64,000 nt of DNA from JAAFIP01 sp031367325 (GTDB taxonomy: Bacteria; Pseudomonadota; Gammaproteobacteria; Burkholderiales; Burkholderiaceae_C): positions 62,001 through 126,000 of the forward strand of contig JANLPQ010000084.1 of NCBI GenBank assembly GCA_031367325.1, read 5' to 3'. Positions 42,336 to 50,004 of this stretch are shown here, one piece after another; the first letter of the stretch is position 1, and each line of letters starts with the position of its first letter. Made by a program: the position numbers and the translations under genes. The notes under the pieces were generated by a model. It was not told the DNA's origin. It ran no database searches and saw only the letters and a program-made list of their open reading frames with translations.

Positions 42336-42866
42336 CTAAACATGCGGGTCGTCTTCTAGCAACACCAGCACGCGCTGCAGCGCGTGGCGTACCGTGGCAT
42401 CGCGTACGGCAGCGCGGTCGCCTGCAAAGTGTTGCACCTCGCTGTACAGCATGCCATGCAGGCTAAAGCCAAACCACACTGTGCCCACTGGTTTGCTCGC
42501 ACTGCCGCCTGTGGGCCCAGCCACGCCGGTCACCGCGATAGTGATTTGCGCTTTTGAGTGGCGCGCTGCGCCAAACGCCATGGCGCGGGCGACGGGCTCG
42601 CTCACTGCTCCGTGCTCGGCGACGAGGGCGGCGTCGACGCTTAATTGCTCAGTTTTGGCGGCATTCGAATAGGTGATAAAGCCGCGGTCAAACCAGTTGG
42701 ACGAGCCGGGCAGCGATGTGCAAGCAGCCGCTATCAGGCCGCCCGTGCAGCTTTCTGCTGTGGCCAGTGTGTAGCCGTCTTTAATAAGCTTTTGGGCCAA
42801 TAACTCAAGTGAATACTGCTCAAGCAGCTCTGAATTTAATAGCGTTTGAGATGTTGCAGAGGTCAT
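42336..42866 (-). CDS. pncC: CinA-family nicotinamide-nucleotide amidohydrolase, CR1-derived N terminus
   Basis: 176 residues. The CinA C-terminal domain is clear: TLATAESCTGGLIAAACTSL with the catalytic Ser/Cys region, SNWFDRGFITYSNAAKTEQL, and AVTGVAGPTGGSASKPVGTV. It deamidates nicotinamide mononucleotide to nicotinate mononucleotide in NAD salvage. Residues about 8-28 (LLNSELLEQYSLELLAQKLI) are encoded by a CR1 repeat, so the N-terminal helix seems to derive from or to have been replaced by the repeat. It follows pgpA by three bases in the apaG-thiL-pgpA-pncC run. Confidence 0.9.
   Translation of the reverse strand: MTSATSQTLLNSELLEQYSLELLAQKLIKDGYTLATAESCTGGLIAAACTSLPGSSNWFDRGFITYSNAAKTEQLSVDAALVAEHGAVSEPVARAMAFGAARHSKAQITIAVTGVAGPTGGSASKPVGTVWFGFSLHGMLYSEVQHFAGDRAAVRDATVRHALQRVLVLLEDDPHV
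42783..42845 (-). repeat. CR1 repeat inside the pncC coding sequence
   Basis: Reads on the minus strand as ATTAAATTCAGAGCTGCTTG, AGCAGTATTCACTTGAGTTA and TTGGCCCAAAAGC, matching the CR1 order; it is sense to the gene and in frame. Confidence 0.75.
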
Positions 42867-42869
42867 AGG

Positions 42870-43529
42870 TTAAAACTTCCATAGCGCTATCACCAGCAGC
42901 GTGCACGCTGCCGCGACCAAGTCGTCAAAGATAATGCCCCAGCCGCCTTGGGCACCAAAGCCTTTGAATAAACTGTCGGCCCAAGCCACCGGGCCGGGCT
43001 TTACCGCGTCAAAGAATCTGAACAATATAAAAGCCGCCAGTTGCAGCCGCAAACCCGCTGGTGCAATCATCCACAAGATAATCCAAAACGCCAGTACCTC
43101 GTCCCACACAATGCTGCCGGGGTCCATGATGCGCATGTTGCGCGCTGTGACGGTGCAAGCCCACCAGCCCACGGGTAGCGCGGCCACGATCACCCACGCT
43201 ATTTGCACGGGCGATAAATACAACTGCATCACCACAAACGCCGCCCACGCCCACAGCGTACCCGCCGTGCCCGGTGCCACACGCGACAGACCTGACCCAA
43301 ACCCCAGCGCAATGGTGTGCGCAGGGTGCGACAGCATAAACCGCGCTGTAGGCCGCAGCACTGACGGGCGCACAGACGGCGATGTGGCAGGAGGTGCTGC
43401 TGTGGGTGCAGCACGGGGCATGCTTTGGTAGGCAGAGTCAAAACCCAAAGGCAACTGCGCGGGCGCGGTGTCCGTTGCATTGGTGCTAGGTGTAGCGTCT
43501 ACAGCAGGCTTAGATGAAAAAATACGCAT
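42870..43529 (-). CDS. pgpA: Phosphatidylglycerophosphatase A
   Basis: 219 residues. After a variable ~65-residue N terminus, the PgpA core follows: HTIALGFGSGLSRVAPGTAGTLWA, IMDPGSIVWDEVLAFWI, FILFRFFDAVKPGPV and GFGAQGGWGIIFDDLVAA, with four membrane segments. It removes the phosphate from phosphatidylglycerol phosphate at the inner membrane. The extended N terminus is longer than in E. coli. It lies between thiL and pncC. Confidence 0.92.
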   Translation of the reverse strand: MRIFSSKPAVDATPSTNATDTAPAQLPLGFDSAYQSMPRAAPTAAPPATSPSVRPSVLRPTARFMLSHPAHTIALGFGSGLSRVAPGTAGTLWAWAAFVVMQLYLSPVQIAWVIVAALPVGWWACTVTARNMRIMDPGSIVWDEVLAFWIILWMIAPAGLRLQLAAFILFRFFDAVKPGPVAWADSLFKGFGAQGGWGIIFDDLVAAACTLLVIALWKF

Positions 43530-43612
43530 GGTGTATTGTGCCCTGAGCAGGCTTTGAGAGGCGGGTTTGACCTGTAGATTTGACGTGTAGATTCGCCGTA
43601 CGAGTGCGGCAG

Positions 43613-44611
43613 CTACTTGAAATGGTCAAACGAGGCAAACGTGTCGTCCACCACAGCGCCTGCCGCGTCGCGCAGTACCAAGCCGCGCCCTGCCGTGATG
43701 CTGCCAATGCGTTGCACCGGCGTTGCGGCATGCACTGCAGCAGCAGCTACGGCATCACGTTGCGCAGCAGGCGCGGTAAAGGCCAGCTCGTAGTCGTCGC
43801 CACCAGCGGCTGTCATTTGCCGGCAAAAATCCAGAGAAAAATTGTGCTCAACCCTTTTAAACGCCGCGCAAGCAGCTACGCTATCAATAGCAATATCAGC
43901 CCCACACTGGCTAGCCTGCAAGATATGCCCCAAATCGCCTAGCAGCCCATCGCTGATGTCGATAGCCGCCGTGGCAATACCGCGCAGCGCCACGCCCAGT
44001 GCCACGCGCGGTGTGGGCCGCTCCATGCGCTGGCGGGCTGCGTCAAACATGGCAGCATCTACGCTGACATTCCCGCGAAACACCTCTAGCGCCAGCCGCG
44101 CATCGCCTAGCGTGCCGCTGACGTAAATATCGTCACCCGGTTGCGCACCGCTGCGCAGTAGGGCTTGGCCACGGGGTACTTCGCCTATAACGGTGATGCA
44201 AATATTCAAAGGCCCTGCCGTGGTGTCGCCCCCTACCAGCGCGCAGCCGTGCGCATCGGCCAGTGTCAGCAAACCTTCAGAAAAACCCTGCAACCACGCG
44301 GCATCACCACGTGGCAGCGCCAAGGCCAGCATACATGCCACGGGCTGCGCGCCGCATGCGGCCAAGTCGCTTAAATTGACGGCCAGCGCTTTGTGCCCCA
44401 GCGCGTGCGGCGACACCGTGGACAAAAAATGCCGCCCCTCCACCAGCATGTCGCTGCTGATAGCCAGTTGCATGCCGGGGTGCGGGGTCAGCAGCGCGCA
44501 GTCGTCGCCAATACCTTGGGCCACTTGCTGGTGGGCGCGGCTTGGTAACGCAGCGGGGCGCTGGAAATACTGCGCAATCAGGTCAAACTCGCCCATCACT
44601 TTACTAGCCAC
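43613..44611 (-). CDS. thiL: Thiamine-monophosphate kinase
   Basis: 332 residues. MGEFDLIAQYF opens the protein; GIGDDCALLTP holds the Mg/ATP aspartates, followed by SDMLVEGRHF, LAVNLSDLAACGAQP, GGDTTAGPLNICITVIG, DISDGLLGDLGHIL and GDDYELAFTAP. It phosphorylates thiamine monophosphate to the diphosphate cofactor, needed by the ferredoxin oxidoreductase in this window among others. A stretch at 43858-43895 recalls CR1 faintly but is within conserved length and not called. It follows apaG by 11 bases. Confidence 0.93.
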   Translation of the reverse strand: MASKVMGEFDLIAQYFQRPAALPSRAHQQVAQGIGDDCALLTPHPGMQLAISSDMLVEGRHFLSTVSPHALGHKALAVNLSDLAACGAQPVACMLALALPRGDAAWLQGFSEGLLTLADAHGCALVGGDTTAGPLNICITVIGEVPRGQALLRSGAQPGDDIYVSGTLGDARLALEVFRGNVSVDAAMFDAARQRMERPTPRVALGVALRGIATAAIDISDGLLGDLGHILQASQCGADIAIDSVAACAAFKRVEHNFSLDFCRQMTAAGGDDYELAFTAPAAQRDAVAAAAVHAATPVQRIGSITAGRGLVLRDAAGAVVDDTFASFDHFK

Positions 44612-44622
44612 GCTTAGCTGCT

Positions 44623-45015
44623 TTAATGCATGGTGGGCTTGCCGCCCAGCGCGCTCAGGGCATCTAGTACAAACATCGGAATGTCCGCATCAAATTTCTC
44701 GCCGTCCTCGGCCACACAAAAGTAACTGCCGTGCATCGTGCCCGTGGGTGTGCGCAGACGGCAGCCGCTGGTGTACTGAAAGCTCTCACCGGGCTTGAGC
44801 AGCGGCTGCTCGCCCACTACGCCCAAGCCTTTGACTTTGTCGTTACGGCCATCGGCGTCGTTAATGCTCCAGGTGCGCGATATCAACTGTGCTGGCACCC
44901 GGCCTGTGTTAGTGATAGTGACCGTGTAGGAAAAGGTGTACACGCCTTGTTCAGGCGCAGACTGGTCTGCCAAATACTCGGGCTGTACTTGAACGCTAAA
45001 TTGGTATGGGGCCAT
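44623..45015 (-). CDS. apaG: ApaG-domain protein
   Basis: 130 residues, full length for ApaG. FSVQVQPEYLADQSAP then YTFSYTVTITNTGRVPAQLI, SRTWSINDADGR, VGEQPLLKPGESFQYTSGC and GTMHGSYFC are the family signature of this Fn3-like fold. ApaG is linked to Co/Mg homeostasis and diadenosine tetraphosphate metabolism, mechanism unclear. It is first of a four-gene minus-strand run and divergent from rpe, as usual in Burkholderiales. Confidence 0.95.
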   Translation of the reverse strand: MAPYQFSVQVQPEYLADQSAPEQGVYTFSYTVTITNTGRVPAQLISRTWSINDADGRNDKVKGLGVVGEQPLLKPGESFQYTSGCRLRTPTGTMHGSYFCVAEDGEKFDADIPMFVLDALSALGGKPTMH

Positions 45016-45154
45016 GGCGGTATGGTACAGCTTTCTTGATATGGTTGGCTTACTTTAAACTCTTATGTGGCAGTGCGTTCTTCGTTGTTCGGTTTGGGCT
45101 AGCGGTTGGGGATTGAACTTCCCCTAAGCAATATGTTTCTTCGTTATTTACCTT

Positions 45155-45285
45155 GGACGGGCGGCGTGACATATCGCTGCAAAAAATCTCCGCGAACACG
45201 CGATTGAGATCTGTAGAAGTCTGGTGGTGGTTTGCCGCGCCTCGCTACGATTTTTTATCGACGCGCTCCCACCGCTCACCCTGTT
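45155..45285 (+). repeat. L-family repeat, diverged copy 4
   Basis: GACATATCGCTGCAAAAAAT, CGCGAACACGCG, GCCGCGCCTCGCTACG and TTTTTTATCGACGCGCTCCC follow the order of copies 1-3 with many changes; the A-rich and T-rich arm ends remain complementary. Confidence 0.6.
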
Positions 45286-45299
45286 AGATGTAGTAGTTT

Positions 45300-45450
45300 T
45301 AAGGCACGCGCTGCGGGTAGAACAACGAACTCGGTTTGAGACCACACAGCTTTAGAAACACGGTTCAAAGCACTTCAAACGGCCTTTTTAATAGCAAAAT
45401 AGGCCAGTAACCCAAGTAAAACCTGCTCAAACAGCTATGCAATAAATAGC
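45300..45450 (-). repeat. CR1 repeat, long version, reverse
   Basis: Contains CAACGAACTCGG, AAAGCACTTC, GGCCTTTTTAATAGC and CCAGTAACCCAAGTAAAACC + TGCTCAAACAGCTATG, the reverse of the extended arrangement at 7903-8045. Confidence 0.8.
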
Positions 45451-45512
45451 AAATAGCATTGTGAAAGGAGTCGCCAGATATATGAGCCGGCAGCAATGCG
45501 AAAATACAGGCT

Positions 45513-46193
45513 ATGAGCACTACCTTCCACATTGCCCCCTCCATCCTGTCCGCTGACTTTGCCCGCTTGGGTGATGAGGTCAAAAACGTCATTGCCGCTG
45601 GCGCCGACTGGGTGCACTTTGACGTGATGGACAACCATTACGTGCCCAACCTCACTTTCGGCCCGATGATTTGCCAAGCCATCAAACCGCATGCCAAAAA
45701 GCCCGACGGCACACCAGTACCCATGGACGTGCATTTAATGGTGCAACCCGTAGACGCTGTGGCCGCTGCATTTGCCGACGCCGGGGCTGACTACATCAGC
45801 TTTCACCCCGATGCCTCGGGCCACGTGCACCGCAGCATTCAAGCCATTCGCTCCAAAGGCTGCAAGCCCGGCTTAGTGTTTAACCCCGCCCAGCCGCTGG
45901 ACGTGCTGGACTGGGTGATTGACGATATTGACCTCATTCTTATCATGAGCGTCAACTCCGGTTTTGGCGGCCAGTCATTTATCGATAGCGCACTGCGCAA
46001 GATAGAGGACGTGCGCAAACGCATTGACGCTTGCGGCAAAGACATTCGCCTAGAAGTGGATGGCGGTATCAAGGTAGACAATATTCGCCGCGTGGCCGAT
46101 GCTGGGGCCGATGCTTTTGTGGCAGGCAGCGCAATTTTTGGCAAGCCAGACTACAAAATGGTGATTGACCAGATGCGTGCAGCGTTGGCTTAA
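45513..46193 (+). CDS. rpe: Ribulose-phosphate 3-epimerase
   Basis: 226 residues, a complete TIM barrel: IAPSILSADFARLGDEVKNV, WVHFDVMDNHYVPNLTFGP, VHLMV with the metal histidines, the SFHPDASGHVHR segment, LILIMSVNSGFGGQSFI, EVDGGIKVDNI and the phosphate loop ADAFVAGSAIFG. It interconverts ribulose 5-phosphate and xylulose 5-phosphate. It is first of the rpe-gph-trp run. Confidence 0.96.
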   Translation: MSTTFHIAPSILSADFARLGDEVKNVIAAGADWVHFDVMDNHYVPNLTFGPMICQAIKPHAKKPDGTPVPMDVHLMVQPVDAVAAAFADAGADYISFHPDASGHVHRSIQAIRSKGCKPGLVFNPAQPLDVLDWVIDDIDLILIMSVNSGFGGQSFIDSALRKIEDVRKRIDACGKDIRLEVDGGIKVDNIRRVADAGADAFVAGSAIFGKPDYKMVIDQMRAALA

Positions 46194-46227
46194 ATTTAAC
46201 TTAAATTTATACCCCTGCGTCACACCC

Positions 46228-46938
46228 ATGGCCAAGAGCATCGCTGGTCTGCAAGCCGTCATCGTCGATCTTGACGGCACCATGATCGACACCCTTAGCG
46301 ATTTTGAGTTGGCTTTAAATTTGATGCTGGCTGATTTCGATAGCGCGCCTGTAGAGCGCAGCTTTATTGAAAAAGCCATTGGACAAGGCAGTGAAAATCT
46401 TGTGCGCCGCACTCTTCAATTTATACAAAATCGTGCTCTAATCCAAGTAAATCCTGCTCAAGCAGCTATTAAATCAATAGTATTTGAGGCGGCACTACAG
46501 CGTTACCAGCACCACTATCTAGCCGTCAACGGTCAAGCCAGTCAGGTGTATCCCGGCGTGGTCGAAGGTCTAAAGGCTTGGCATGCAGCAGGCCTGAAGT
46601 TGGCTTGTCTTACCAACAAACCTAGCGCCTTTGCGCTGCCACTACTCAAGCTCAAAGGCTTGGATGGTTACTTTAGCCACGTGTTTGGCGGCGACGCGTT
46701 TGAGCGTAAAAAGCCCGATCCTCTGCCGCTGCTAAAAACCTGCGAGGCACTAGGCACGCAGCCCGCGCGCACCTTGATGGTGGGCGACAGCAGCAACGAT
46801 GCACAGGCCGCGCATGCAGCAGGTTGCCCTATAGCACTGGTCAGCTACGGCTATAACCACGGTGAGCCCATTCGCATGGTGCCAGCAAACTGGCATATAG
46901 ACAGTTTCACCCAGCTCGCGGCGCTGTTGGGTACCTGA
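46228..46938 (+). CDS. gph: Phosphoglycolate phosphatase with CR1-encoded insertion
   Basis: 236 residues from the ATG at 46228 (MAKSIAGLQAV); the open frame also continues upstream into rpe. HAD motifs: IVDLDGTMIDTL (nucleophile D), CLTNKPSAFAL, KKPDPLPLL and MVGDSSNDAQAA. It dephosphorylates 2-phosphoglycolate to glycolate. Residues about 68-87 (QNRALIQVNPAQAAIKSIV) are a CR1 repeat read in the same peptide frame as in the DUF3108 protein, inserted in the cap domain before the conserved ALQRYQHHYLAVNG. The gene otherwise looks functional. It lies between rpe and the trp genes. Confidence 0.92.
   Translation: MAKSIAGLQAVIVDLDGTMIDTLSDFELALNLMLADFDSAPVERSFIEKAIGQGSENLVRRTLQFIQNRALIQVNPAQAAIKSIVFEAALQRYQHHYLAVNGQASQVYPGVVEGLKAWHAAGLKLACLTNKPSAFALPLLKLKGLDGYFSHVFGGDAFERKKPDPLPLLKTCEALGTQPARTLMVGDSSNDAQAAHAAGCPIALVSYGYNHGEPIRMVPANWHIDSFTQLAALLGT
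46430..46487 (-). repeat. CR1 repeat inside gph
   Basis: CTAATCCAAGTAAATCCTGC then TCAAGCAGCTATTAAATCAA and TAGTATTTG: a reverse CR1 copy wholly inside the gene and in frame. Confidence 0.85.
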
Positions 46939-46957
46939 TCTGGCTTAGGACGCTCTA

Positions 46958-47548
46958 TTAAGACGCTTTACCCAGCAAAGCGTCTTTGAGTCTCCAGTCG
47001 GCAGGGTTGGGGCCCAACCAAATACGCATCATTGCGTTGAAAAATTCAGGCTCTTTAAATGGTTCACCAAATCGCTTGCCTTTGATCGTGAAGATAGTGC
47101 CCGTACCTGGTAACCAGTCTATGCTGAATGTGTCACCCGGCTTCATATTTTTATAGTCGCTGAACATCTGGCTCATGCGCAGGAGCGAGGGGACAACTTT
47201 GGAGAAATCTTTTTTGTCCATGTTGTCCTCCAAGCCGCGCGAGAAAAGTTTGACGAGTTCGGCCGAGTCAATATCACGCAGTATGGTGATGTCAAGGCGC
47301 TTATTGCCCGGCGCAGCTAGCACCTCTTCGGTGGTATTAGCTTTTTTGCCAAGATACAGACCTGCCGTATAAACTTTGAAAATTGCCTTGTAACGAGTTC
47401 CTGCGCCATTAAGCTGCAGTTTTTCGCCGCCCAAGGTGTAATCGGCTTCGTATTTCACGCCTGTTACGGTAATTTGCGCCAGTGCGGGCACCGTTGCTAG
47501 AGCGGCAGTCAGCACAAGGGCAAAAAAAGATTTTCGATGTATCGGCAT
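46958..47548 (-). CDS. Chalcone isomerase-like secreted protein
   Basis: 196 residues with GGAG before the ATG. Signal peptide (about 1-24, ending PALAQ), then VKYEADYTLGGEKLQLNGAG, the FKVYTAGLYLGKKA strand and DIDSAELVKLFSRGL, matching the bacterial chalcone-isomerase-like domain. These periplasmic proteins are thought to bind lipids or fatty acids instead of flavonoids. The last codons overlap a perfect 10-base hairpin. It is convergent with gph and lies before the trp leader. Confidence 0.8.
   Translation of the reverse strand: MPIHRKSFFALVLTAALATVPALAQITVTGVKYEADYTLGGEKLQLNGAGTRYKAIFKVYTAGLYLGKKANTTEEVLAAPGNKRLDITILRDIDSAELVKLFSRGLEDNMDKKDFSKVVPSLLRMSQMFSDYKNMKPGDTFSIDWLPGTGTIFTIKGKRFGEPFKEPEFFNAMMRIWLGPNPADWRLKDALLGKAS
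46960..46987. terminator. Terminator-like hairpin shared by gph and the convergent gene
   Basis: AAGACGCTTT-ACCCAGC-AAAGCGTCTT: a perfect 10-base stem, loop of seven, with only short T runs after it. It overlaps the final codons of the minus-strand gene. Confidence 0.5.
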
Positions 47549-47708
47549 TGTGATTCTCCATAAAATAGAACGAGTGTTCTTATTTGAGAGTAAGTATCAC
47601 GTGCTTTAAGCAGACTGCACTACAGGGTTATTACGATTTTCGCCTTTAATTTACAAAGCATTTTTGTTTACTGCCACCAGCTTTCTGCTCTGCTACACTC
47701 ATTCAATT

Positions 47709-47786
47709 ATGCCAACGAGTTTCATCATTACAAAGAGCTGCGCACCCGTGCGGGGAGCTTGGCTTTGGCGTACGCCAACCATTTAG
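47709..47786 (+). CDS. trpL: Putative trp leader peptide (25 residues)
   Basis: A short frame 136 bases before trpE reads MPTSFIITKSCAPV, RGAWLWRTPTI and stop. The two tryptophan codons separated by one leucine (TGG CTT TGG) near its end are the mark of an attenuation leader. Pairing segments lie around it: GCGGGGAGC (47750-47758) inside the leader can pair with GCTGCCCCGC (47808-47817). No strong ribosome site was seen, so the call rests on position and the Trp codons. Confidence 0.55.
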   Translation: MPTSFIITKSCAPVRGAWLWRTPTI

Positions 47787-47859
47787 CATGATGTTTTGCA
47801 GCGACATGCTGCCCCGCGCCGTGTTGCGATCCAGCAGCCCAGCATCTCGTTAGAACCCG

Positions 47860-47900
47860 CCCAAGGCTGTAAGCATAAGTTTCACCCCCAGCCTTACGGG
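47860..47900 (+). promoter_or_regulatory. Stem upstream of trpE, part of a possible attenuator
   Basis: CCCAAGGCTG (47860-47869) pairs with CAGCCTT-AC-GGG (47889-47900). There is no T run after it, so it is not a normal terminator; it stands 22 bases before the trpE start and might instead control ribosome access. Confidence 0.35.
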
Positions 47901-47922
47901 CCGCCCATTCAGAGGCCATGCC

Positions 47923-49425
47923 ATGATTACCGAACTCGAATTTAAAAGTCTGCAAACCCAAGGTTTCAACCGCATCCCACTTGTTGCCGAGGCGTTTGCT
48001 GATTTGGAAACGCCGCTGTCGTTGTACCTGAAATTAGCGCACAGCAAAAACCAAGGCCAGTACAGCTTCTTGCTCGAATCTGTGGTGGGTGGCGAGCGTT
48101 TTGGCCGCTACAGCTTTATTGGTTTGCCTGCCCGCACGGTGCTACGCGCCAGCGGCTTTGGGGTAGAGGCTAAAACCCAGGTGCATACCGACGGCGCGTT
48201 GGTTGAAACGTTGGCCGGTAATCCACTGGATGCGATTGCCGCTTTTCAGTCGCGTTTTAAAGTAGCTCTGCGCCCCGGTTTGCCGCGTTTTTGCGGTGGC
48301 TTGGCAGGCTATTTTGGCTACGACACGGTGCGCTATATTGAAAAAAAGCTTGAAGCTTCGTGCCCACCCGACACACTAGGCTGCCCCGACATCATGCTGC
48401 TGCTGTGTGAAGAGCTGGCCGTGATTGATAACTTGTCTGGCAAGCTCTACCTTATTGTGTATGCCAACCCCGCTGAGGCCGAGGCCTACAGCCAAGCTAA
48501 AAAGCGTCTGCGTGAATTGAAAGACCAGTTGCGCTACAGCGTCACAGCGCCAGTCGTTAAACAGTCGCAAGATTACCCGGTAGAGCGTGAATTTGCCAAG
48601 GCAGATTATTTAAAAGCAGTAGACAGCGCTAAAGAGATGATTGCAGGCGGCGACTTTATGCAGGTGCAAGTGGGCCAACGCCTTAAGAAGCGCTATACCG
48701 AATCACCGCTGTCCTTGTACCGCGCTTTGCGATCGCTGAACCCTTCGCCCTACATGTACTACTACCACATGGGCGATTTTCATATCGTTGGTGCCTCGCC
48801 TGAAATTCTCGTTAGGCAAGAAACTATTTCTACCGGTGAAACCAAAATCACCATCCGCCCACTTGCAGGCACGCGCCCCCGCGCGGCCACGCCCGAGGTA
48901 GACAAAGCCGTAGAAGCCGAGCTGCTGGCCGACCCCAAAGAGCGTGCCGAACATGTCATGCTGATCGACCTGGCACGCAACGACATAGGCCGCATCGCCA
49001 AAATCGGCAGTGTTAAAGTAACCGAAGCTTTTGCCGTAGAACGCTACAGCCACGTTATGCACATCGTCAGCAACGTGGAAGGTATTTTGAACGACGGTAT
49101 GACGAGTATGGATGTACTCAAAGCCACCTTCCCCGCAGGCACGCTGACCGGCGCACCTAAAGTGCATGCCATGGAAGTCATCGACCAACTAGAACCCACC
49201 AAACGCGGCATCTACGGGGGAGCGTGCGGCTACCTCAGTTTTGCAGGCGACATGGACATAGCGATTGCCATTCGCACCGGCATCATCAAAGACGGCATGC
49301 TGTACGTGCAAGCGGCGGCTGGCGTGGTGGCTGATAGCGTGCCAGAGCTGGAGTGGAAAGAAACCGAAGCTAAGGCTCGCGCACTGCTGCGAGCTGCGGA
49401 ACTTGTTGAGGAGGGGTTGGAATGA
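47923..49425 (+). CDS. trpE: Anthranilate synthase component I
   Basis: 500 residues. The feedback-inhibition motif LLES occurs in YSFLLESVVGGERFGRYSFI; the chorismate-binding domain has GGDFMQVQVGQRL, SPEILVRQE, IRPLAGTRPRAATPEVD, DLARNDIGRIAKIGSV, YSHVMHIVSNVEG and GTLTGAPKVHAMEVIDQLE. It makes anthranilate from chorismate using ammonia from TrpG. Its stop overlaps the next start (ATGA), which here belongs to a GxxExxY gene in place of trpG. Confidence 0.96.
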   Translation: MITELEFKSLQTQGFNRIPLVAEAFADLETPLSLYLKLAHSKNQGQYSFLLESVVGGERFGRYSFIGLPARTVLRASGFGVEAKTQVHTDGALVETLAGNPLDAIAAFQSRFKVALRPGLPRFCGGLAGYFGYDTVRYIEKKLEASCPPDTLGCPDIMLLLCEELAVIDNLSGKLYLIVYANPAEAEAYSQAKKRLRELKDQLRYSVTAPVVKQSQDYPVEREFAKADYLKAVDSAKEMIAGGDFMQVQVGQRLKKRYTESPLSLYRALRSLNPSPYMYYYHMGDFHIVGASPEILVRQETISTGETKITIRPLAGTRPRAATPEVDKAVEAELLADPKERAEHVMLIDLARNDIGRIAKIGSVKVTEAFAVERYSHVMHIVSNVEGILNDGMTSMDVLKATFPAGTLTGAPKVHAMEVIDQLEPTKRGIYGGACGYLSFAGDMDIAIAIRTGIIKDGMLYVQAAAGVVADSVPELEWKETEAKARALLRAAELVEEGLE

Positions 49426-49886
49426 ACACGAATACAAATACCGAACTTCCGGACGCGAAGGACGCTAAGGACGCTAAGGATTCGCGAAGGACGCTAAAAA
49501 ACAACCAAAATTTCGATGATGATTTTTCACATGAAATTATTGGGGCACTCGTGGAGGTGCAGCGTGTTTTGGGGGTTGGATTGCTTGAAAGTGCCTACGC
49601 TGCTGCGCTAGCGATTGAGTTTAAAGAGCGCGAATTGTTTTTTGAACGTGAAGTAGCGATTGAGGCAAACTACAAGGGATATAACTTGGGCACTGTTTAT
49701 AAGGCCGATTTTATAGTTGAAGAATCTGTCATTGTCGAACTCAAAGCAATTGATATAGTCGCCGAGGTACATCGCGCACAGTTGCTGTCCTACCTCCGGC
49801 TGTCAGGTTTGAAGCTTGGATTGCTAGTTAACTTTAATGCCTTTCCAGTAGTCAAAGGCATCCACAGAATGGTCAACAAGCTATGA
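49422..49886 (+). CDS. GxxExxY protein
   Basis: 154 residues. The core (about 35-154) has HEIIGALVEVQRVLGVGLLE with G-L-L-E-S-A-Y as the name-giving motif, then YKADFIVEESVIVELKAID, a PD-(D/E)XK-like active-site arrangement (D...E-x-K), and LRLSGLKLGLLVNF. This points to a nuclease-like fold; the role is unknown. The first ~30 residues (TELPDAKDAKDAKDSRRT) are encoded by the left inverted end of the surrounding element. The start overlaps the trpE stop, which would couple its translation to trpE. Confidence 0.85.
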   Translation: MNTNTNTELPDAKDAKDAKDSRRTLKNNQNFDDDFSHEIIGALVEVQRVLGVGLLESAYAAALAIEFKERELFFEREVAIEANYKGYNLGTVYKADFIVEESVIVELKAIDIVAEVHRAQLLSYLRLSGLKLGLLVNFNAFPVVKGIHRMVNKL

Positions 49887-49971
49887 AAGTTGCACAACAA
49901 AACTTTGGTTGTTCTTTGTCTTCCTTTCGCGTCCTTCGCGCAACCTTAGCGCCCTTCGCGTCCGGCAGTCC
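49449..49971 (+). mobile_element. GxxExxY cassette with long inverted ends, inserted in the trp operon
   Basis: Left end CCGGACGCGAAGGACGCTAA (49449) and right end with TTAGCGCCCTTCGCGTCCGG (ending 49965) are inverted copies extending about 45 bases, including GCGCGAAGGACGCGAAAGG-like parts. The only gene inside is the GxxExxY gene. A second element with the same ends but no gene is at 52411-52621. Confidence 0.75.
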
Positions 49972-50004
49972 GCCCCCGTCCTCAGCCAAATCAAGGAGTC
50001 GTTA

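Larger units (their letters stand above)
45016..45512. other. Repeat-containing divergent intergenic region apaG-rpe
   Basis: About 500 bases. It holds L-family copy 4 (about 45155-45285) and a long reverse CR1 (about 45300-45450). Promoters for apaG and rpe must lie here or at the edges; I could not pick convincing ones. In relatives this gap is usually shorter. Confidence 0.65.

Noticed and set aside
43858..43895. CR1-like stretch inside thiL (CAAGCAGCTACGCTATCAAT)
   Set aside because: Only about 20 bases match and the protein has normal length there; likely chance, though a decayed copy is possible.
49448..49500. Tandem GACGCTAAG units suggesting a CRISPR or variable repeat
   Set aside because: There are no spacers of regular size; the units belong to the left inverted end of the GxxExxY element.
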